NCBI GenBank assembly: GCA_002722695.1
Contig: PBMS01000026.1
Span: 9,754-48,050, forward strand
Length of the DNA: 38,297 bases
Direction: 5' to 3'
Origin: Methanobacteriota archaeon
GTDB lineage: Archaea; Thermoplasmatota; Poseidoniia; Poseidoniales; Poseidoniaceae
The number at the start of each line of letters is the position of its first letter. The first letter of the stretch is position 1. Under the pieces are notes generated by a model that made no database searches, was not told the origin of the DNA, and saw only the letters and a list, made by a program, of their open reading frames with translations. Shown in pieces: positions 1 through 9,219 of this stretch. A program made the translations under genes and the position numbers.

Positions 1-75
1 TTCACGACCCCACCTCAATTGAACACGCCACCGTGCTCAATCACGGTTGGAAGATCGGCGAACAAGGCGCAAGAT

Positions 76-2205
76 TTAGTCTGTGACCTGGACCATGCCG
101 CTGGGCTGGAAGACAAGCATGGTCAGTGTGACGGTCACGGTTTCGCTGTTGTCATTACCGAAAGGACTTCCTTCGTTCGTGTTGAGAGCGACGTCCATGG
201 CCACCGTTCCGATCATTTCAGGAGCTTTGCCGAGCATGGTGAGGATTTCGATGAGTTCGCTTTCCGTTCCGTTCAGTGTGTAGTCTCCCTGACCGTCACT
301 TGCGTACTGATTGAGGTCCGTGTTTGGACGAATGGTGCCGACCACCGTGGTCGTGTCGCAGGCTGTGGTGGACTTTGTCGCATCGTCGCTTTCGGAAAGG
401 GGCCCTGCAAGGCTGCTGTAATCGGGGGTCGTGACGACTTCGTCGCACGCCGCGGTGAAGGTTTCGCCCGTATCGGAATAGGTGATGCTGAGCTCTGCAA
501 TCACCACGCCGGTCATGGTTTCATCGATCGTCACTTCGAAGGTCTGCGTGTCGCCGTCGGACAGGGTAAGTATCTCCTCTTGGGTCCATTCGCTGACCGT
601 GTAGGTCAACTGATACGGGTTGTCTCCCGGGGCGTCCGATGCGTCGGGCGCCACCGCAAGGTAGGTCCCTTCCAAGCTTCCGAACATCATCAATACGGCG
701 GCGGCCCCAATGGCTACGGTTTTTTGCGTGGGAAGGCTGTAGCGTCCAAGGGGATTGGAGTTCGATTCAGCTCGTCTCCAGCAGAGGATGAAGTGCGTTG
801 CAAAGGCGGCGCTCATGGCGGGTATGGACGGGAAGATGTCCTCGCCGTAGCCGCTGAGGCTCCATACGATGACGGCACTCATGGCGGCCGTCATCATCCA
901 AACCGTGTGTTCGGTGTCGGGTTCGTAACCCATCATTCGAACGAGAAGAAGCGGAACGAAAATGCCTCCAAGGCCGTACACGGCCAAAACGACCAGGGCG
1001 AACACGGAATCCCCGAATCCCGGAAATCTCTGTCCGACAAGCGCAATCAGCGTCACGAAGATGGCGACAGCGATCGTGACCAGCTTTGCAGCCATGTGGT
1101 CTTGACTCCACTCGGGCTTGACGTCGTCGGTGATGGCGGCGGTGCAGGCAAGCACTTGGCTGTCGGCGGTGGACATGGTTGCAGCGAAGATGGACGCCAA
1201 AATCACACCGGCGAGGAAGGGGTTCAACACTTCCATCGCCAGCAACGGTAGACCGTCCTGGGCATCGGATGCATCGAGGTCAAGGAAGATGGCTCTGCAC
1301 GCAAGGCCGATGATGAACATGAGGGCGATGAAGGGTGTTTGCCAAACGAAGAACCAGACGGCGGCTTGCTTACGGTCGTTGTCGTCTTTGAGCGTCATCA
1401 CCCTCGACACAACCTGCGGCTGACCCGCCACGCCCAGCCCTCCGAGGAAGAACGCACCGATCCACAGCGTCACACCGAACGTCAAATCAGCCGGGAACAG
1501 ATTCACCATGCCCGGGTCAATGTCCCTGAGCGTTCCGTGAAGGCCGGACAAGCCACCCACCTCCGAGACGGCTACGAAGCACAGAATGGTGGAACCGACG
1601 ATCATCACGCAGGATTGTGCCGCATCGGTCCAGATGGAGGCTCGAATACCGCCGGCGTAACAATAGGCAACCACGAGGACGAACCCGATGAGGATTCCAG
1701 CCACTTCGGACCATCCCAACATGGCGCGAAGCGCAACGCCACCCGCCACGAGTTGGGCGGCGGCGTAAATAGCGAGGAAGAAGACCGAGAGGACACCTGC
1801 AAGTTTGGCTTCGGGCGCCCCGGTGGTTTTCGAAACCAAGGAGGAAAGCGAACGCACGCCTCGCTCGCTGCCTTCCTTCTGAATGAATTTGTAAATCCAA
1901 ATCCAAGCGACGGCCTGGCCGAGGGTGGACACAAGACCGATCCAAAGCCCCGAATACCCTTGGACAAAAATGAACCCGATGAACCCGATGAACATGTAGC
2001 CTGAGTTCCACGTGCTGACCGCACTCAACGCCGCCAACGCGGGGTGCATGCCGCGTCCCGCAACCAGATAATCATCGGTCGTGTCTTGTTTGACTCGCAT
2101 GGAAGCCAAGCCCACGCCAGCGAAGAATCCCATGAACAACAGGAAGGAGAGCACCAAGACGATTTCGTCTGGAAGACCGAACATGTTCACGCACTCCGTC
2201 GCCAA
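76..2205 (-). CDS. Sodium:solute symporter (SSS / PutP-like) with an extra C-terminal beta-rich domain
   Basis: 709-aa ORF with many TM segments; SSS-like motifs (DDYLVAGRGMHPALAALSAVSTWNSGYMFIGFIGFIF, GGIRASIWTDAAQSCVMIVGS, LGGLGVAGQPQVVSRVMTLKD). About 190 non-TM residues follow the last TM segment. Confidence 0.88.
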   Translation of the reverse strand: MATECVNMFGLPDEIVLVLSFLLFMGFFAGVGLASMRVKQDTTDDYLVAGRGMHPALAALSAVSTWNSGYMFIGFIGFIFVQGYSGLWIGLVSTLGQAVAWIWIYKFIQKEGSERGVRSLSSLVSKTTGAPEAKLAGVLSVFFLAIYAAAQLVAGGVALRAMLGWSEVAGILIGFVLVVAYCYAGGIRASIWTDAAQSCVMIVGSTILCFVAVSEVGGLSGLHGTLRDIDPGMVNLFPADLTFGVTLWIGAFFLGGLGVAGQPQVVSRVMTLKDDNDRKQAAVWFFVWQTPFIALMFIIGLACRAIFLDLDASDAQDGLPLLAMEVLNPFLAGVILASIFAATMSTADSQVLACTAAITDDVKPEWSQDHMAAKLVTIAVAIFVTLIALVGQRFPGFGDSVFALVVLAVYGLGGIFVPLLLVRMMGYEPDTEHTVWMMTAAMSAVIVWSLSGYGEDIFPSIPAMSAAFATHFILCWRRAESNSNPLGRYSLPTQKTVAIGAAAVLMMFGSLEGTYLAVAPDASDAPGDNPYQLTYTVSEWTQEEILTLSDGDTQTFEVTIDETMTGVVIAELSITYSDTGETFTAACDEVVTTPDYSSLAGPLSESDDATKSTTACDTTTVVGTIRPNTDLNQYASDGQGDYTLNGTESELIEILTMLGKAPEMIGTVAMDVALNTNEGSPFGNDNSETVTVTLTMLVFQPSGMVQVTD

Positions 2206-3056
2206 CGAGCAAGGGCCTTCTCTTCAACCTCACCCGTGCTTGCAGGGAAAAGCAGACAATTCAAGCGGCCCCCCGGCTCTGCGCTCAACGCCCCCACGGT
2301 GGTGGTGACGATGCGTTGCTCCGGCGTCCCCATGTCGGAACACAACACAACGGGGACGTCGTCCAACGGGCGCTCGAAATAGGCGGTTTGCATTGACGAA
2401 CGCGCCATCGATTCAGGCGTTGAATCCGCCGAATGGTTGTCGTCGCTCTCGGCAAGCTTCTTCCACATCGCTCGCATCGATTCAACCGCATCGGCCGGGG
2501 TCATCGGGCGTTGGTCGCCAACCCCTTGCCCCGTTGGGTCGAGATCGAGGAGCACCAAGGTGTGGAGGTGCTGTCCCCAGTTGGCGATCAACACTTCGAG
2601 GGGCGAGGTGGCGATCCACGTCCCGTACGGGTACGTGAAGGTTGTTTGACGTCCAAATTTGTAGTTTGATAGACCTGCGGCCCCGGTGACCAACGAGGTG
2701 ATGGAAACGCCGTGAAACACCCTGCACGCCACCTCTGCTTCACGGGCTCGGAGTTGAAGATCCACGTGTGTTGTGGCCTGCAGGGGATCACCGACCACCA
2801 ACAGCGCCACCAACGACGTCTTCGCCAGCGCCAGCAGCGCTTGAGGCTGTTCGACATCAGGGCGCATCACGCGTTCAATGGGGCCGACGGTTGCTTCCAA
2901 CCGATTCAATTCTTCGTCAGGCCACAGTGCGGTGTAGGCTTCGTATCGGCGATGGTCGGCGAGCCTCGCTGCTTCCAAAGCCTCGAGCGTCATGCCCTCT
3001 TTCCGTCCCATGCCCATACCGATGAGCAACAACCCCGTCTCAGGCAGTGAATTCAT
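2187..3056 (-). CDS. dphB: Diphthine synthase (Dph5/DphB family)
   Basis: ORF 2187..3116; the likely start MNSLPETGLLLIGMGMG is at 3056. Motifs VVGDPLQATTHVDLQLRA, YKFGRQTTFTYPYGTW, SPLEVLIANWGQHLHTLVLLDLDP are typical of diphthine synthase. Confidence 0.88.
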   Translation of the reverse strand: MNSLPETGLLLIGMGMGRKEGMTLEALEAARLADHRRYEAYTALWPDEELNRLEATVGPIERVMRPDVEQPQALLALAKTSLVALLVVGDPLQATTHVDLQLRAREAEVACRVFHGVSITSLVTGAAGLSNYKFGRQTTFTYPYGTWIATSPLEVLIANWGQHLHTLVLLDLDPTGQGVGDQRPMTPADAVESMRAMWKKLAESDDNHSADSTPESMARSSMQTAYFERPLDDVPVVLCSDMGTPEQRIVTTTVGALSAEPGGRLNCLLFPASTGEVEEKALARWRRSA

Positions 3057-3114
3057 GTGGGTTTCATCGGCCGCCATGCTCAAACCACCGAGACGCTTGG
3101 AACGTGCGAGGGCC

Positions 3115-4206
3115 ATGCGTCATTTGAGCGTGCCGAGGAACCAAACACAGGTTTGGTTGGAGCGCTGCAAGGCAAACGGATGGCTCGCAGACACGGGGGT
3201 GGTTGCCTTGGACGAGCACCTGCGTGCGATACCGCTCAGCGATGCCGCACCCAACGCAGAGGACGAACGGTGGGAAGGTCACGAGCATGTTGACATGACT
3301 CCAAACGAGCAAAACCCTCAGCACTGGCATCAGCATTTGCCCCCTGAACTTCAGTCTCTACCCGATTCCCTCTGGCCCAGAGCGTACGAACTTCAAGGCG
3401 ACGTCCTTCTGGTCAAGCTGGAAGACGATGTCCTACCTTACGCTCACGCCATGGCGACGGCCATGCTCGACCACATGCCGAACGTACGTCTTGTGTGCGC
3501 GGATGAAGGTGTACATGGTGATTTCCGCGTACGTAATCTTCGCATCTTGGGCAGTCGAGATGGAAGCGCGGAGACCGAGACGACGGTCCGAGAGCACGAC
3601 GCCGTCATCCGAGTTGACCCCGCCTCGGTCTACTTCTCAGCCCGCCTTTCCCAACAGCGCTGGGGCACGTACGAGGCGGTGCAGGCCTTGAGGGAGCGCC
3701 TCGGGCATCCGGTGGTGGTTGCCGACCCGTACGCAGGTGTGGGGCCGGCTTTTCCGTTGCTGTTGAAGCACGAAGGGCTGGTCAGCGGTTATCTGGCTGG
3801 TGATATGAATCCTCGAGCGGTGGAGTTACTCACCGTTAACCTCGATCGTTGGACTCGGAAGTCCACGTCGGTCTTTTCACCGTCGAGCGTGGTGTGCAAG
3901 GACGCCCGCACCTGGAAGGACGAGGAACCCCTTCGAGGAAAGGCCCACGTGGTGTTGGTGAACCTGCCGCACGACAGTTTCGAACATCTCCCTGCTCTTT
4001 TCCCGCTCTTCGACCAGGAGGGCTTGACCCTTTTGCGCGGTTGGGCCATCGTTGAACGAGAATCTCTTCCCTGACGGAAAACTCAGCTGAAGGAAGCGAT
4101 TGAAGCATCAGGCGGTTTGCCAACCGAGACTCACGTTTCCGAGATCAAAGGCTTCTCAACCTCGCGCTGTTTCGTGGTCTTTGAATCGCTCATCGCATGG
4201 GTTTGA
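3115..4206 (+). CDS. trm5: Trm5/Tyw2-family tRNA (guanine37-N1) methyltransferase, interrupted by an in-frame TGA at 4072-4074
   Basis: MRHLSVPRNQTQVWLERCKANGWL...GDFRVRNLRILGS...VADPYAGVGPAFPLLL...GDMNPRAVELLTVNL...VLVNLPHDSFEHL. After ERESLP* the same frame continues RKTQLKEAIEASGGLPTETHVSEIKGFSTSRCFVVFESLIAWV* to 4206, which looks like the normal Trm5-type C-terminus. Confidence 0.78.
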
Positions 4207-4244
4207 AGCGTTCAATTCATGAAGCACCTCTTCGTGTGCGCACC

Positions 4245-4367
4245 ATGAAGAACATCGTGACCTGCACCTGCGGGGCGAAGATCAACATCGCAGGTGTTCC
4301 TCCCCGGAAGGACGGCATCAAGGTATGGTGCAAGGTTTGCGGGACCATCACCGTCCACCACCGGTGA
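4245..4367 (+). CDS. 40-aa zinc-ribbon-like microprotein (CxC ... CxxC)
   Basis: Hand-translated MKNIVTCTCGAKINIAGVPPRKDGIKVWCKVCGTITVHHR*; below the length cutoff of the supplied ORF track. Confidence 0.6.
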   Translation: MKNIVTCTCGAKINIAGVPPRKDGIKVWCKVCGTITVHHR

Positions 4368-4460
4368 TGCCTATCCACCGTTGTCTGGGCCTGTCAAAGG
4401 CGCCTCATTCATCGGCATGTTCATGGTCGTTCCTCAAGTGTGGGCAACGCAGTGAGAGGC

Positions 4461-5051
4461 ATGTCGGAGAAACCACTCGTCATTGACGTCGTCGACAACG
4501 GAGGTCAGTGGACGCACCGGGAATGGCGCATGCTCCGCTACCTCAAGGTGGATACGCAAATCATCGATAACACCACCCCAGTATCAGAACTTCGGGAGCT
4601 GGACGGGTTGATTCTTTCCGGTGGCGCAGCTCGCGTCGGGCTGACCGGGGAACTCGGAAATTGCGGGGCGTACCTTGCGCTCGACATTCCCATCTTGGGC
4701 ATCTGTGCCGGTCATCAGTTCATGGCTCGGCACTATGGCGGCGACGCTCGAGAATCGCCCGAACCTGAATTCGGGGCCATGGAAATTGAACTGATCGAGG
4801 GTGGCGGGGCTCTCTTTGCCGGTACCGGACAAACTCAGACGGTTTGGGAGTCGCACAACGACGAAGTTCACGTGGTCCCCGAGGGTTTCTTCATCACGGC
4901 GGGCAGCGCGTCCTGCAAAGTCCAAGGGATGGAAAACGAAGCCGGTGACCGCTTTGGCCTTCAGTTCCATCCCGAAGTGAACGACTCGGAGTTTGGCAGG
5001 GAGATGTTCGAGAATTTCGTTGCCCTCTGCCGTGATCGTCGCAACGGGTAA
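4461..5051 (+). CDS. guaAA: GMP synthase [glutamine-hydrolysing] subunit A (class I glutamine amidotransferase)
   Basis: VIDVVDNGGQWTHREWRMLRYLKVDTQIIDNTTP, LDGLILSGGAARVG, PILGICAGHQFMARHYGG, GLQFHPEVNDSEFG; the split archaeal form. Confidence 0.92.
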   Translation: MSEKPLVIDVVDNGGQWTHREWRMLRYLKVDTQIIDNTTPVSELRELDGLILSGGAARVGLTGELGNCGAYLALDIPILGICAGHQFMARHYGGDARESPEPEFGAMEIELIEGGGALFAGTGQTQTVWESHNDEVHVVPEGFFITAGSASCKVQGMENEAGDRFGLQFHPEVNDSEFGREMFENFVALCRDRRNG

Positions 5052-5056
5052 TCGTC

Positions 5057-6124
5057 ATGTCAGCCAGTGCGAAACGCAATCTCGGGCAATTTTTTACCCG
5101 AGACAGCGTATGGATGCACCCTCACATAAGGGCTCACTTAATCGAGCTCAGTCAGCGGTATTCTATGTGCGTCGACCCCTTTGCGGGCGACGGGCACCTC
5201 CTCGACGCCGTGGCCGAATTTGGCTTCACACCGATTGGGCACGACCTCGATCCCACCATCTGCAGAAACAACGGGTGGGGTGCGCCAAACGATTCAATAC
5301 GCAACGTTATTGCTCACGACGGGGCCTTTGTCCTGACCAATCCTCCCTACCTGGCAAAAAATTCTGCAAAGCGACTTGACTCACCCATGGTGGAATATTT
5401 TCGCGACAGTGCCGTTCTTGCTGCTGGTTCGGGCCGAACCACCGTCCTCGACGATTTGTTCAAACTCGCCATTGAACGAACCATTGCCCACTACAACGAT
5501 TCGGTCTGGATTGTTCCTGAGTCGGTGGTTCAGGATTTGGACCGCTTACCCCACTGGAGAAAACGTCTCCACTCCGTGACCATTCTCGAACAGAACCCGT
5601 TTACGGACACAGAACATCCCGTGTGTGTCTTGGTGTTTACGACCAACAATCCTGAGGGATCGATTTGGAAAAACGACGAGCATTTGGGCACGTACGACCA
5701 ACTCCAAGAGGTCCACAACGCCATCACCGCCTCACCAACTTCAGCCTTGAACATGCGGTTCAACGCCCCCACGGGATCGCTGGGTTATCGGGCGGTGGAC
5801 GGGACGAAATCCGACGGATCGATGCGAATCAAATTCTGCCCTGCCCAAGATCTCGATTACGACCGGGGCAACATCAAGGTCAGCAGCCGGCACATCACCT
5901 ACATCGAAACCTCCCTTTCTCCGGAGGAACTTGTACCGGTCATTTTCGAGGCCAACCGCCGAATTGAGGCGTATCGCTCGGCCACCTCGGACGTGTTCCT
6001 CACTGCGTTCATGGGGAACACCAAGGACGGCGTCCGTCGTCGAAGGTTGGATTACAAACTCGCACGACGAATGTTCAACTTGGCGTACATGGCGATAAAA
6101 AACCGTTCAAATCGGCTCCATTAG
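5057..6124 (+). CDS. N6-adenine DNA methyltransferase, probable gamma-class (motif I then NPPY)
   Basis: LGQFFTRDSVW, motif I VDPFAGDGHLLDAV, motif IV LTNPPY, C-terminal region compatible with a target-recognition domain. No restriction endonuclease next to it. Confidence 0.8.
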   Translation: MSASAKRNLGQFFTRDSVWMHPHIRAHLIELSQRYSMCVDPFAGDGHLLDAVAEFGFTPIGHDLDPTICRNNGWGAPNDSIRNVIAHDGAFVLTNPPYLAKNSAKRLDSPMVEYFRDSAVLAAGSGRTTVLDDLFKLAIERTIAHYNDSVWIVPESVVQDLDRLPHWRKRLHSVTILEQNPFTDTEHPVCVLVFTTNNPEGSIWKNDEHLGTYDQLQEVHNAITASPTSALNMRFNAPTGSLGYRAVDGTKSDGSMRIKFCPAQDLDYDRGNIKVSSRHITYIETSLSPEELVPVIFEANRRIEAYRSATSDVFLTAFMGNTKDGVRRRRLDYKLARRMFNLAYMAIKNRSNRLH

Positions 6125-6155
6125 CATTATATGGCATGCGATTGAGCCCAAAGGG

Positions 6156-9100
6156 ATGTCCACCCGCTCAAAAACGACCCCCGGCCTGCTTGTTTCCCTT
6201 CTTTTGCTCACCGCGCTTTCGCCCATTGCGATGGTTCAAGCCGTTCCTTCCGAAGCCTCGGAGTACTACTACGGTGTTGAATACGACTGGGCCAGTCTCG
6301 ACAGCGATCTGCAAAACGTGACCGGCTTGGACATTCAGGAATTGTTCACCGAAATCATGGCCGACGCCGACGAGGCGGGGTTCAACCTTGACATTGGGCA
6401 GCTGACCACCGGCGCGACCAACGTCTACGTTCACCAGACGGAGGACATCAGCATGCAGACGATTCAGGACCTCGAAGGAAACGCCGTTCAGGTTTGGAGC
6501 CGAAGCAGCGACGTTGTGCTCCGACACGGCCTGCTCTCCAACGCGGTGTTCATGACGGATTGGACGGAACCAGCGAGCTTCGGCCAGACCAACCCTGCTG
6601 CGTTTGATATCGACGTTCAAGCCATTGCCGAGAACGTCTTGACCGTGGACATCCTCTACACCGAATACCTCAACGACGCCTACCAGCTGGTGGGCGCCAA
6701 CATGGACGTCGCCATGACGGTGAGCAACGACGCCGACCTCAACGTTGACATCACGCTCGAGGGCGACGGCGAAGAATTGGTCGTGAATCTCGGCTTGGGT
6801 TCCGATTTCAGCTATTCAATTGCCTCCGACGCTGTGTGGCGACTGGGTAATCCCAGCCCGATTTACATCGAGGCGTCCGACAACGATCGCACGTCGTGGA
6901 GTTGTGCGGATTCGTCCGATGTGGGTGTTTACGGCGACGGCGGCGGCGCTGAAGTGGTTGACGACTGCGGTGTCATCGACGGCACCTACAGCGGCTCTGC
7001 CGACTACGACCTCTTCCTTTCCGGTTTGCCGACCGAGGAATTCGGGCTTGACGAAGGTCAGTTCGACATCACCATCAACGACGAGTTCACCAGCCAGGGT
7101 GACTACGAGGGAGAAGCCGACATGGACGGCGTGGAATTCAACATGCGCATGGACGAGACCCTCTCAGTGGACCTCGGAGACGGGACCATGACCGACGTCA
7201 CGCCCTGCGAAACCTGTCCACCCGGCAACCCCGTCATGTTTGTCATGATGGCCAACGTTCTTGCCGAAGCCAGCGAAGCCTTTGGGGAAGCCGTTCAGGA
7301 GGATTTCGAAACGGCCTTCGAAGACTCGCTGGGGGAAATCTTCGGCGATTTGTTTGGCGGAGATGAAAACGACGACGACGGTGGCGATGACACGTGGACG
7401 TGCGACGACGGCGAAGAAATCTCCACCCACTGGGTCAACGACGGCCAAGAGGATTGCGACGACGGCTCGGACGAAATGGACTTTTATGTCCAAGGCGAGG
7501 TTATGCACGACTACAGTTCGGGAGAAGACCACTACGGATTTAGAGGCCAAATTGATGTTTCTCAACTCGGGTACGAGGCCAACCCAACCTTCACGTGTTA
7601 CGAAGACGGGTACACCTACACCATCACCATCGACGACGTCAACGACGGCTATGACAGCTGCGACGACGGCTCAGACGAATACGACAACGGCATCACGACC
7701 ACCTACATCTGCAACGACGGAACAGAAATTTCGTTTGCGTTGGTGAACGACGACCAGGAGGACTGCGGCGACGGCTCGGACGAACCCGTTGACAACAACG
7801 GCGACTGGCACTATTGCGACGGCGAGCAGATTCCGTTCCAATGGGTCAACGACGGCATCGCCAACTGCGACGACGGCGGCGATGAATACGACGCCGACAA
7901 TCCACAGTATTTCTACTGCGACGACTACCAAACAACGATTTCCTTCGCCTTGGTGAACGACGGGAACTTTGACTGCACCGACCAGGCTGACGAAGGCTAC
8001 GCCCTGTACTATCTGATGGACGCTACCCTCAACGACGGGCAGGGTGGCGCTTTGGTGATCGCCGAGGACATCATGGCCTGCGCTTCGTGGGCGTGCGAAG
8101 CTCGAATCAGCACCGATGGAGGGCACATCGATTACCGTTCCGATGTGGTCGCACCTGCCATGGATTACGGCGACACCGTCATGTGTGCTTCCGCCTCGCT
8201 CTCCGAGGCGGACGGAGCGACCCTCGTCGAAGCAGACAACTGGTGCACCGGGGTTTGGAACGGACCGGAAATTCGCGACTACGCCACCTACCTTGATGAC
8301 GCAGGAGACAATCAACTGCATGTTTCTTTGGAGGCCGGCGATTGGGGCGACACCTACAACGACGTGACGGTTAACTGGGAAGTGGTCGACACCACCGATG
8401 GCGCTGAACAAACACTTGCTCAGGGCAGTGAGGCGTTTGTGGACTCGTCCACCGTGAGCGTGGAGTCCATGGTTGACATATCAGGACCGGGCGACTACTG
8501 CCTTGAGGCCGAACTCGTTCAGGACGGAAACACCGAACCGTTTGACACCCATACGACCTGCACCACCATTCGAGACTCACCTGAGCCGAGCTCGAAGGTC
8601 CAAACGGTGATCGAAGCGCTTGCAGAATCCGGCGTTGACGAAGTGTTCGCCAACTTTGGAGAACATCTCGGTGAGACATTTTCCGAAGTTGCTGAGAACG
8701 AGGCACCGGAGTTCCCCTACACCGATGGCATGTGGGCGCCCATGTGGAGCAACGAACACGCCACCATTGTCGGCGTTGGTGTGTATGCTTGGGATGAGTC
8801 TGAGAACGGCTACGTCATCGCAGGGCCCACGACCACCGGCTACAGCCAAGAACTCCCCATGACCTTCGCCAGCATTCGCTACATCACGGGTGTCCCCGCT
8901 CAAGAAGCGCAGCAAGAGATGGCGGAGTTTGACGACTTGGAAGACATCGTGGATGTGGAAAACCACGACCTGACAGAACTCGTGGACGTGCTCCAAGAAG
9001 CGGGCGCCGATACGTCGGACCTCGGTCTGGGTGAAGGTTCCGACGATTCGAGCGACGGAAGTGAGCCTCAGACCGCAGAAGAGGTGGCTGAAGACAGCGG

Positions 9101-9188
9101 TCTTCTGCCGTTCGTTTCTCCGCTTACGGTCATGGCCCTGATCGGTCTTGCCGCACTTGCGGGCAACCGACGCAACGAGAACGAGTGA
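6156..9188 (+). CDS. Large secreted, C-terminally anchored surface protein with LDL-receptor class A-like repeats
   Basis: Signal peptide (TTPGLLVSLLLLTALSPIAMVQA); acidic 1010-aa ORF; five C...WVNDGxxDCxDGSDE-like repeats; C-terminal TM anchor LLPFVSPLTVMALIGLAALAGNRRNE. Confidence 0.88.
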   Translation: MSTRSKTTPGLLVSLLLLTALSPIAMVQAVPSEASEYYYGVEYDWASLDSDLQNVTGLDIQELFTEIMADADEAGFNLDIGQLTTGATNVYVHQTEDISMQTIQDLEGNAVQVWSRSSDVVLRHGLLSNAVFMTDWTEPASFGQTNPAAFDIDVQAIAENVLTVDILYTEYLNDAYQLVGANMDVAMTVSNDADLNVDITLEGDGEELVVNLGLGSDFSYSIASDAVWRLGNPSPIYIEASDNDRTSWSCADSSDVGVYGDGGGAEVVDDCGVIDGTYSGSADYDLFLSGLPTEEFGLDEGQFDITINDEFTSQGDYEGEADMDGVEFNMRMDETLSVDLGDGTMTDVTPCETCPPGNPVMFVMMANVLAEASEAFGEAVQEDFETAFEDSLGEIFGDLFGGDENDDDGGDDTWTCDDGEEISTHWVNDGQEDCDDGSDEMDFYVQGEVMHDYSSGEDHYGFRGQIDVSQLGYEANPTFTCYEDGYTYTITIDDVNDGYDSCDDGSDEYDNGITTTYICNDGTEISFALVNDDQEDCGDGSDEPVDNNGDWHYCDGEQIPFQWVNDGIANCDDGGDEYDADNPQYFYCDDYQTTISFALVNDGNFDCTDQADEGYALYYLMDATLNDGQGGALVIAEDIMACASWACEARISTDGGHIDYRSDVVAPAMDYGDTVMCASASLSEADGATLVEADNWCTGVWNGPEIRDYATYLDDAGDNQLHVSLEAGDWGDTYNDVTVNWEVVDTTDGAEQTLAQGSEAFVDSSTVSVESMVDISGPGDYCLEAELVQDGNTEPFDTHTTCTTIRDSPEPSSKVQTVIEALAESGVDEVFANFGEHLGETFSEVAENEAPEFPYTDGMWAPMWSNEHATIVGVGVYAWDESENGYVIAGPTTTGYSQELPMTFASIRYITGVPAQEAQQEMAEFDDLEDIVDVENHDLTELVDVLQEAGADTSDLGLGEGSDDSSDGSEPQTAEEVAEDSGLLPFVSPLTVMALIGLAALAGNRRNENE
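7393..7994 (+). repeat. Five protein repeats resembling minimal LDL-receptor class A modules
   Basis: WTCDDGEEISTHWVNDGQEDCDDGSDE / FTCYEDGYTYTITIDDVNDGYDSCDDGSDE / YICNDGTEISFALVNDDQEDCGDGSDE / WHYCDGEQIPFQWVNDGIANCDDGGDE / YFYCDDYQTTISFALVNDGNFDCTDQADE. Confidence 0.8.
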
Positions 9189-9219
9189 AGTCAAAAGGAG
9201 CAACGGAGACGGATGAGCC

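Noticed and set aside
19-1251. 410-aa + strand ORF opposite the sodium symporter
   Set aside because: Low-complexity His/Gly/Arg-rich translation without recognisable domain; fully antisense to a clear SSS transporter. A by-product of codon bias.
3056-3117. Divergent start codons overlapping at CATG (3114-3117)
   Set aside because: The Dph5-like protein more likely starts at 3056 (MNSLPETG), which leaves a normal short intergenic promoter region; the overlap is an artefact of longest-ORF calling.
4072-4074. Selenocysteine interpretation of the in-frame TGA
   Set aside because: No SECIS-like element could be identified by eye, and the position is not a known catalytic Cys in this family; error, nonsense mutation or readthrough are simpler.
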